Shown here one piece after another: positions 3,730-8,397 of a DNA stretch of 8,397 bases. The position numbers and the translations under genes were made by a program. Where the stretch lies: assembly GCA_028708155.1 (NCBI GenBank), contig JAQVZN010000011.1, positions 1 to 8,397 of the forward strand, given 5' to 3'. Within the stretch, counting starts at the first letter, position 1; each line of letters opens with the position of its first letter. The notes under the pieces were generated by a model that worked only from the letters and a program-made list of their open reading frames with translations, did not search any database and was not told where the DNA came from. The stretch is from Minisyncoccota bacterium (GTDB lineage: Bacteria > Patescibacteriota > Minisyncoccia > Minisyncoccales > Minisyncoccaceae).

Positions 3730-6421
3730 TAACTTTAGCTAATTTTCTTTTACTTAAATTTTTAATGATTATCTCCTCTTTCTCCCCATCAATAGAAATT
3801 CTATCTCCTTCTTTAACGTCTCCGACCACAATCTTAAGTGCGAGTGGATTTAAAATCTTTTGTTGAATAACTCGTTTAAGAGGTCTTGCTCCTAAATTCA
3901 TGTCATAACCTTTATCAGCCAAAATATTTCTAGCTTTTTCTGAAACATTAATTTTAATGCTTTTCTTAGCTAATCTCTTTTCTACCTTGCTAATCTCAAG
4001 ATCCACTATTTTTTTAATTTCTGTTTTGTTTAAATAATCAAAGATGACTATCTCATCTACTCTATTTAAAAATTCTGGTTTGAATTGTTCTTTTAAAGAA
4101 CCCATTACTTTTTCTGTTAGATCTTTTTTATTGCTTGCCTTATTGTCATTAAAACCTAGATAAGATTCGTTAGCAATAATATCTGAACCTACGTTTGAAG
4201 TCATAATTAAAATAACATTCTTAAAAGAAACTATTCTTCCTTTAGCATCTGTTAATCTTCCGTCTTCTAAAACTTGAAGTAAAATATTGAAAACTTCTGG
4301 ATGAGCTTTTTCTATTTCATCTAAAAGAACTACAGAATAAGGTTTTCTTCTTACTTTTTCGGTTAATTGTCCTGCTTCATCATAACCAACATATCCTGGA
4401 GGAGAACCGATCATTTTAGAAACATCATGTTTCTCCATATATTCAGACATATCTACCTGGATTAAAGCGTTTTGATCGTTAAAAAGGAAATCCGCAAGTG
4501 CTCTAGCAGTTTCTGTTTTTCCAACTCCGGTTGGTCCTAAGAAAATAAAAGAACCTAATGGTTTTGATTCATCGGAAATACCAGCACGAGATCTTCTTAT
4601 TGCATTAGAAACAGCTTCAATTGCTTGTTTTTGAGAAACCACTCTTTTAGATAAAATGTCTTCCATTTTTTCAAGCTTATATGCTTCTGATTCAAGAAGC
4701 CTCATTACCGGAATTCCTGTCCAACGAGCAACAACAGAAGCAATATCTTCTGGTCCAATTTCTTGTTTTAAAATAGGATTATTCTGTTGAAGTTTCTTAA
4801 GCTTTTCTTCTTTTTTGTTTAATTTAACAAAAAGATCAGGAAGAGTCCCATATTTAATCTCAGCAACCTTTTGTAAATCTCCTTCTTTCAAAAATTTCTC
4901 TAACTCTACCTTTTTCTCTTCAATTTGAGATTTTAATTGTTGCATCTCAAGCATAGTATCTTTTTCGTTCTTCCATCTTAAAGAATAATTATTAGCTTTT
5001 TCGGTTAATTCTGCTAATTGCCTAATAATAATCTTTTCTCTTTTTTCGTGCTCCAATTCTTCTTTTTTTGTATTAGGAACTTCTTTTTTAAGAGCTTCTC
5101 TCTCAATTTCTAATTTCTGAATCTCTTTCTTTAAATCTTCAATTTCTTTAGGATTTGATTCTATCTCTAGTCTTATTGCTGACGCAGCCTCATCCATTAA
5201 ATCAACAGCTTTGTCTGGTAAGTATCTATCTGCAATATATCTTGAAGATAGTTCTGCAGCCGAAACTAAAGCAGAATCTTTTATTCTTATTCCGTGATGA
5301 AACTCATATTTTTCTTTAATTCCTCTTAATATAGAGACTGTATCTTCAATTGATGGCTCAACTACAAGTATTGGTTGAAATCTTCTTTCTAAGGCAGCAT
5401 CTTTTTCAATATATTTTTGATATTCTTTAAGCGTTGTTGCTCCAATAGCTTTAAGTTCTCCTCTAGCTAAAGCTGGTTTTAAAAGATTAGAAGCATCCAT
5501 TGCTCCTTCAGCGGAACCTGCTCCCACAAGAGTGTGAAGCTCATCAATAAATAATAGATATTTTCCTTCTCCTTTTTTAATTTCTCTAAGAAGAGCTTTT
5601 GTTCTATCTTCAAATTCTCCCCTATATCTTGTTCCAGCAATCATAGCTCCCAAATCAAGTGATAAAACCTCCTTAGATTTTAAACTTTCAGGAACTTCTG
5701 CCTTAACTATTCTTTGAGCTAATCCCTCAACAATAGCTGTCTTTCCAACTCCCGGCTCTCCAATTAAAACAGGATTATTCTTTGTTCTTCTTGATAAAAT
5801 CTGCATTAATCTTCTAATCTCATCTTCTCTACCAATTACTGGATCAAGCTCTCCTCTTCTAGCTTTATCGGTTAAATTAATTGAATATTGTTCTAAAACA
5901 TTTTGTTTTGTTTCTGGATCTGGCGTAGTAATTGGACCGCTATCTCCTCTAAAATCCATAAAGGCGTCTTGAGCGGAATCATAATCTAAAGGAATAATCT
6001 CTTCCGTCATTACGTTTCTAGTATATTTAACTCTTTCTAAAAGAAATCTTGCTTTAGTTTCTGTATCAAGCATTGATAAAAAAAGATGTTCTAAGGAAAT
6101 AAACTCATCTCCTAGTTGTTCTGCTTCTGTTTTAGCTCTTTCTAAAATTCTTTCCATGTCAGCGGTTAAATAAAATTGACCTACCATTTCTGGAGCTTTA
6201 ATTTTAGGAAGACGATTAATAGAAACCTGAGTCCTCTTTTTTAAATCATCAATATCAACTGATAGTTTCTCTAAAATATTTAAAACTATATTATCTGAAT
6301 CAAGTAAAATGACAAAAAGAAGATGAAGTCCATCTACTTGTTGTTGTCCTAGCTCTTTAGCTAAGTTTTGTGCCGCAATTATTGTTTTTTGCGCTTTATT
6401 TGTAAAGTTTGCTCCTTGCAT
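3719..6421 (-). CDS. clpB: ClpB-type AAA+ disaggregase with an LGF loop
   Basis: The protein uses ATP to pull polypeptides out of aggregates, normally with DnaK. At 900 aa it is somewhat longer than typical ClpB (about 860). It has a double Clp_N domain (about 1-145), a linker of about 35 residues, and NBD1 with Walker A GEPGVGKT (221-228), pore loop GTRYRGEFE (263-271) and Walker B LLFIDE (289-294). A full-length coiled-coil middle domain (about 415-550), including the ClpB-typical IKYGTLPDL stretch, precedes NBD2. NBD2 has Walker A GPTGVGKT (629-636), pore loop GYVGY (676-680) and Walker B VVLLDE (697-702). The C-terminal domain has GARPLKRVIQQ. ATPase residues are intact. Two oddities: RVVSQ (593-597) replaces the usual RVIGQ, and after TSNVGSD there is YLGFN (L755-F757), where ClpC has its ClpP-docking VGF/LGF loop and E. 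coli ClpB has none. It is first in an operon with a pseudoprotease and a membrane protein. No CIRCE-like element is seen upstream. Confidence 0.95.
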   Translation of the reverse strand: MQGANFTNKAQKTIIAAQNLAKELGQQQVDGLHLLFVILLDSDNIVLNILEKLSVDIDDLKKRTQVSINRLPKIKAPEMVGQFYLTADMERILERAKTEAEQLGDEFISLEHLFLSMLDTETKARFLLERVKYTRNVMTEEIIPLDYDSAQDAFMDFRGDSGPITTPDPETKQNVLEQYSINLTDKARRGELDPVIGREDEIRRLMQILSRRTKNNPVLIGEPGVGKTAIVEGLAQRIVKAEVPESLKSKEVLSLDLGAMIAGTRYRGEFEDRTKALLREIKKGEGKYLLFIDELHTLVGAGSAEGAMDASNLLKPALARGELKAIGATTLKEYQKYIEKDAALERRFQPILVVEPSIEDTVSILRGIKEKYEFHHGIRIKDSALVSAAELSSRYIADRYLPDKAVDLMDEAASAIRLEIESNPKEIEDLKKEIQKLEIEREALKKEVPNTKKEELEHEKREKIIIRQLAELTEKANNYSLRWKNEKDTMLEMQQLKSQIEEKKVELEKFLKEGDLQKVAEIKYGTLPDLFVKLNKKEEKLKKLQQNNPILKQEIGPEDIASVVARWTGIPVMRLLESEAYKLEKMEDILSKRVVSQKQAIEAVSNAIRRSRAGISDESKPLGSFIFLGPTGVGKTETARALADFLFNDQNALIQVDMSEYMEKHDVSKMIGSPPGYVGYDEAGQLTEKVRRKPYSVVLLDEIEKAHPEVFNILLQVLEDGRLTDAKGRIVSFKNVILIMTSNVGSDIIANESYLGFNDNKASNKKDLTEKVMGSLKEQFKPEFLNRVDEIVIFDYLNKTEIKKIVDLEISKVEKRLAKKSIKINVSEKARNILADKGYDMNLGARPLKRVIQQKILNPLALKIVVGDVKEGDRISIDGEKEEIIIKNLSKRKLAKVNDK

Positions 6422-6433
6422 ATTTGTTTATAA

Positions 6434-6462
6434 ATTATATAATAAAAATCGAATAAAAGCAA
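6434..6462 (-). promoter_or_regulatory. Promoter of the clpB operon, very short leader
   Basis: TTGCTT (6457-6462), a 17-bp spacer and a perfect TATAAT (6434-6439) on the minus strand. Twelve bases separate the -10 from the clpB ATG, so the leader is about 5 nt and has no Shine-Dalgarno. The -35 abuts the U-tract of the preceding terminator. The TTGCTT hexamer departs from TTGACA at its last three positions, which could reflect another sigma factor or simply a weak -35. Confidence 0.7.
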
Positions 6463-6463
6463 T

Positions 6464-6488
6464 AAAAAGAGGGTCCTTATATTACCCC
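6464..6488 (-). terminator. Short terminator overlapping the stop of the 82-aa gene
   Basis: GGGGT (6484-6488) pairs with ACCCT (6470-6474), the outermost pair being G-T. The 9-base loop contains the stop codon, and C plus TTTTT follow (6464-6469). The stem is short but GC-rich for this window. Confidence 0.5.
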
Positions 6489-6725
6489 TAATTCTACTTT
6501 TTGAAAAATTTCTGGATCAAAACCAATAATCTTTTTCAGTGCCTCGATCAAGGTCTGATTTCTTGATTCAATGATAATTTCGTATGCTACTGATAAAACC
6601 ACTTTTTCTGGTTTTTGACACATACAATTACCCATTTTTTCTAGAGCCTCTAGAGCTAAAAATGGATCATTTTTTTCAATAGAATCTGACAACTTTTTAG
6701 CACATTTACATTCTTTCTCTTTCAT
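6477..6725 (-). CDS. Small protein with paired Cys-x-Cys motifs (82 aa)
   Basis: Unrecognised. Its four cysteines form two C-x-C pairs, C6-K-C8 and C34-M-C36, separated by an amphipathic helical stretch (SIEKNDPFLALEALEKMGN); the rest is predicted helical (VVLSVAYEIIIESRNQTLIEALKKIIGF). Two C-x-C pairs about 26 residues apart suggest a small zinc or other metal site, or a pair of redox disulfides. There is no membrane segment or signal. Translation starts at the ATG at 6725 with GGAGG (6730-6734) 4 nt upstream, one of the few strong ribosome binding sites in the window. It is a single-gene unit between two operons, with its own promoter, leader and terminator, so it is probably regulated separately from clpB. 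Confidence 0.7.
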   Translation of the reverse strand: MKEKECKCAKKLSDSIEKNDPFLALEALEKMGNCMCQKPEKVVLSVAYEIIIESRNQTLIEALKKIIGFDPEIFQKVELGVI

Positions 6726-6741
6726 TTTTCCTCCAAAAATT

Positions 6742-6752
6742 CCCTTTAAGGG
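6742..6752. promoter_or_regulatory. Palindrome CCCTTTAAGGG in the leader of the 82-aa gene
   Basis: An 11-bp odd palindrome lies just upstream of the Shine-Dalgarno and about 10 bp downstream of the predicted transcription start. The position suits an operator or a small leader structure; the site is short and could be chance. Confidence 0.3.
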
Positions 6753-6758
6753 CTAATG

Positions 6759-6782
6759 AAATAGTACCACAAAATACTATTT
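6759..6782 (-). terminator. Hairpin at the end of the disordered-protein gene
   Basis: An 8-bp inverted repeat, AAATAGTA (6775-6782) with TACTATTT (6759-6766) and an 8-base loop, overlaps the stop codon at 6777-6779. It has no proper U-tract, so it may be a weak terminator or an mRNA 3' stabiliser. One arm also supplies the -10 of the next promoter. Confidence 0.4.
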
Positions 6783-6788
6783 TGACAA
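6761..6788 (-). promoter_or_regulatory. Promoter of the 82-aa Cys-x-Cys protein gene
   Basis: TTGTCA (6783-6788), a 16-bp spacer and TACTAT (6761-6766) on the minus strand. The -35 lies inside the last codons of the upstream gene. The leader would be about 29 nt, containing the palindrome at 6742-6752 and the GGAGG ribosome binding site. Confidence 0.5.
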
Positions 6789-7553
6789 GAGTTTTTGAAG
6801 TTCTTCGATCTTTAAGATAGCTTCTTTCTCAGATATAGCTCCGTCTTCAAAATCGTCATCTAAAAAGTTAATTTTAATAGCAATATCATCAAGAAGTCTT
6901 TTATTCTCACTTGTTGCCTCTAGTCCTAATAAGCTAAATCTTTCTTCATTTTTAGGACTAACTTTAGTATATAAGACATCTCTAACTTCCTTATAAGTAA
7001 CAGGAGCTGGTTCTGGTTTAGGAACTTCAACTTTTTCAATAATAGGTTCTACTTTTACTTCGGGAGTAGGTTGAGGAGCTTCCACAATAGTAGGTTCTGA
7101 TATTATAGGTTCAACTGGTGTTTCAGGAGTAGGTTCAACTACTTCAACTTTTGTTTCAGAAGTAGGTTGCGGAATTTCAACTGATACTTCAATAGTGGGT
7201 TGCTTGATCTCCGCTGGCGCTTCAGGAGTAGATTTAACTACTTGCTCTTCAGGAACTTCTTCTAAGACAGGCTCTCCTGTTAAATCTTCATCAATAGTGA
7301 AATCAGAAATAGGAGGAATGACTTTTTCAATAATAGGCTTCTCTTCAGGAACTTCTACCTTAAAAGCAGATTCTCTTATCGAATTTAAATTAGTATCATT
7401 AGTAGGAATAACCTCTTCTTGTTCCACCTCCTCAACAATATTTACAGGCTCTTCTTTTATTTCTTCAGTAAAACCAGAAAAAGATTTTTCACCTAAATCT
7501 TCGTCTTCAATAATTTCCCTATATTGATCATTATTTTGAGGTTGATTTGTCAT
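6777..7553 (-). CDS. Acidic disordered Pro/Glu/Val-rich protein with helical C-terminus
   Basis: This 258-aa product matches no family I know. Residues 1-185 are low complexity and rich in Glu, Pro, Val and Thr, with a run of degenerate PTxExxVE units (about 109-180: PTIEVSVEI, PTSETKVEV, PTPETPVEP, PTPEVKVEP), so this part should be disordered and strongly acidic. Residues 186-258 look folded and helical (YKEVRDVLYTKV, LLDDIAIKINFLDDDF, KEAILKIEELQKLL). No signal peptide or membrane segment is present, so it is cytoplasmic unless exported some other way. The ATG overlaps the preceding stop by 4 bp (ATGA). A long flexible arm with a small C-terminal module suggests a scaffold or linker for the other products of this operon; this is inference. 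Confidence 0.75.
   Translation of the reverse strand: MTNQPQNNDQYREIIEDEDLGEKSFSGFTEEIKEEPVNIVEEVEQEEVIPTNDTNLNSIRESAFKVEVPEEKPIIEKVIPPISDFTIDEDLTGEPVLEEVPEEQVVKSTPEAPAEIKQPTIEVSVEIPQPTSETKVEVVEPTPETPVEPIISEPTIVEAPQPTPEVKVEPIIEKVEVPKPEPAPVTYKEVRDVLYTKVSPKNEERFSLLGLEATSENKRLLDDIAIKINFLDDDFEDGAISEKEAILKIEELQKLLSK
7014..7229 (-). repeat. Degenerate Pro-Thr-Glu-Val repeat region
   Basis: On the plus strand, motifs such as aggagtaggtt, gaagtaggttg and aatagtaggttc recur every 30-60 bp. They encode the PTxExxVE units of the disordered protein. Spacing is irregular, so this is a drifting low-complexity tract rather than a clean tandem repeat. Confidence 0.5.
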
Positions 7554-7891
7554 ATTTTTCTTTTTTTAATTTCTTCTGTTAATCTATCGTGAAAAGTATC
7601 CACGATAAAAGGATCACTAAAAGATTGTGCTTTTTTAACCGCAGCATCTTCTCCTTCTTTAAATGCTAAAACGAGAAGATCTTCTATTATTCTCTGAACC
7701 CCTTGATCCAATTCTTTAATTGGAGCTGTCTCTCCTTCTTTTTTCTCTTTTTGAAATAATGAAGAAAGATCTTCTTCGGCCTTAGTGTAATCAGCTTTTT
7801 CTTCAAAAGATTTTTTTTCAATACTTTCCCTGCTTTCTCCCTTTTCAAAGCTTGGAGTAAAATTTTCTAATTTTTCATTCTTATTTTCCAT
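7550..7891 (-). CDS. Conserved-looking hypothetical protein (113 aa)
   Basis: The first 55 residues are Glu/Lys/Ser-rich and probably disordered. The C-terminal half (about 62-110) is a helical module: LDQGVQRIIEDLLVLAFKEGEDAAVKKAQSFSD is its core, split here only by sense, and it ends PFIVDTFHDRLTEEIKK. The pattern of a helix, an LAF-x-x-G-turn and a (S/N)DP-(Y/F)-hydrophobic-DxFHD motif recalls, from memory, a small domain seen repeatedly in Patescibacteria proteins of unknown function. It overlaps the upstream gene by 11 bp and the downstream gene by 4 bp, so it is translationally coupled to both. The start ATG at 7891 has AGGA only 2 nt upstream, which fits re-initiation after the overlapping upstream gene. 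Confidence 0.7.
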   Translation of the reverse strand: MENKNEKLENFTPSFEKGESRESIEKKSFEEKADYTKAEEDLSSLFQKEKKEGETAPIKELDQGVQRIIEDLLVLAFKEGEDAAVKKAQSFSDPFIVDTFHDRLTEEIKKRKI

Positions 7892-8171
7892 ATTCCTGTA
7901 CTAATTTTCCTTTTATTTTTTCAATTTCTTCATCAAAAATGTCATTTATATTAGGAAATTTATTATAAAGAAAGATCGCAACCTCATCTTGTTTTCCGTT
8001 ATCTAAAAGTTCATTTAATTTCTTCGCTTCTTCCTCCTCCAATTCATTCATTAATCTAACAAGCGCTTTATCTAAAACGATATCAGAAACTTTTTCTAAT
8101 ATTCTCATCTGTTCGTCTTCAGAAACATTTTCTAAGTTTAATAATTGAATTAACGTTTTTTGAGAAATCAT
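7881..8171 (-). CDS. Small helical protein, DUF5663-like (96 aa)
   Basis: The protein opens MISQKTLIQLLNLENVSEDEQ, followed by helices around ILEKVSDIVLDKALVRLMNEL and an acidic C-terminal half (FPNINDIFDEEIEKIKGKL). The pattern of a short N-terminal Leu-rich helix, a hydrophobic helix with an acidic end, and a (F/I)PN-(I/L)-x-x-I-hydrophobic-acidic tail resembles DUF5663, a small domain of unknown function that I associate with Patescibacteria; the match is from memory. It has no membrane segment and no catalytic motif. The gene starts 21 bp after the upstream stop with no Shine-Dalgarno and overlaps the next gene by 11 bp. It is part of the four-gene block of unknown purpose. Confidence 0.7.
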   Translation of the reverse strand: MISQKTLIQLLNLENVSEDEQMRILEKVSDIVLDKALVRLMNELEEEEAKKLNELLDNGKQDEVAIFLYNKFPNINDIFDEEIEKIKGKLVQEYGK

Positions 8172-8192
8172 AAATTTAATATTATTTATTTA

Positions 8193-8397
8193 TTATTCTT
8201 TCATTTTTCCAGAAACTTCTTTTGTCGCAAAAGCTTCTTTAATTCTCTCAAAAATTCCTTTCTTTTTTAAGGGTTTCTTAGGAAGCTCAGGAATTTTTTT
8301 ATCTTCTGCTTCTATTGAAGATTCTACATCTTCAAAAACTTCACCTGCTCCTATTGGAAGTTCTGTAACGCCAGGAACTTTTTCACCTTCTGCTCCT
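8193..8397 (-). CDS. C-terminal fragment of an unrecognised protein, cut by the window edge
   Basis: An open frame enters from the right edge and ends at TAA (8193-8195), giving the last 67 residues of a larger protein; one base of a split codon remains at 8397. The visible part is acidic and probably disordered (GAEGEKVPGVTELPIG, then EVFEDVESSIEAED). It ends with a basic stretch, PKKPLKKKGIF, and a helix, ERIKEAFATKE. No domain can be named from this tail. It is the first gene seen of the operon that continues through the 96-aa, 113-aa and 258-aa proteins, and any promoter must lie outside the window. Confidence 0.7.
   Translation of the reverse strand, partial: GAEGEKVPGVTELPIGAGEVFEDVESSIEAEDKKIPELPKKPLKKKGIFERIKEAFATKEVSGKMKE

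Noticed and set aside
6422..6476. CIRCE or CtsR heat-shock operator upstream of clpB
   Set aside because: No TTAGCACTC-type inverted repeat and no GGTCAAA-type direct repeat is present in this interval.
7195..7527. Plus-strand Ser/Thr-rich open frame of 110 codons
   Set aside because: It is antisense to the Pro/Glu-rich gene; the Ser/Thr bias follows from reverse-complementing GAA- and CCT-rich codons.

Overview
The window is AT-rich (roughly two thirds A+T by eye) and every gene I can support lies on the minus strand, so it reads right to left. Packing is tight: neighbours overlap by 4 or 11 bp, many proteins are short and unrecognised, and terminators abut the next promoter. UGA is used as an ordinary stop (at 2073-2075, 3076-3078 and 7550-7552), which argues against the UGA-glycine lineages. 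Small size, gene density and family resemblances suggest a Patescibacteria/CPR (Parcubacteria-like) chromosome; this is inference from style and remembered family signatures, not from a marker gene.

Layout in transcription order. (1) 8397-6777: the 3' part of an operon of four unrecognised soluble proteins: a fragment running off the right edge, a 96-aa helical protein (DUF5663-like), a 113-aa acidic protein and a 258-aa disordered Pro/Glu/Val-rich protein. (2) 6725-6477: a single 82-aa protein with two Cys-x-Cys motifs, with its own promoter, strong ribosome binding site and terminator. (3) 6421-2735: an operon of a ClpB-type AAA+ disaggregase, a membrane-anchored trypsin/HtrA-fold protein that has lost its catalytic His and Ser, and a two-helix membrane protein. 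(4) 2690-1431: a regulatory pair, a winged-helix DNA-binding protein followed by an ECF-type sigma factor. Between them lies an array of seven exact heptamers (GCGGACA on the coding strand) spaced 10 or 12 bp apart. (5) 1381-776: two small membrane proteins that share their first residues and an almost identical terminator, probably a tandem duplication. (6) 720-136: a 194-aa left-handed beta-helix protein built almost wholly of hexapeptide repeats. (7) At the left edge, a terminator, a strong promoter and a perfect Shine-Dalgarno for a gene that starts just outside.

The winged-helix protein, the heptamer array and the sigma factor look like one control circuit: the array sits where an operator for the sigma gene would be, and the winged-helix protein next door is the natural candidate to bind it. 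The ClpB operon looks like a proteostasis unit in which the disaggregase is coupled to an inactive protease-fold membrane protein. Several promoters place the transcription start on or within a few bases of the ATG, so leaderless mRNAs appear to coexist with classical Shine-Dalgarno genes.
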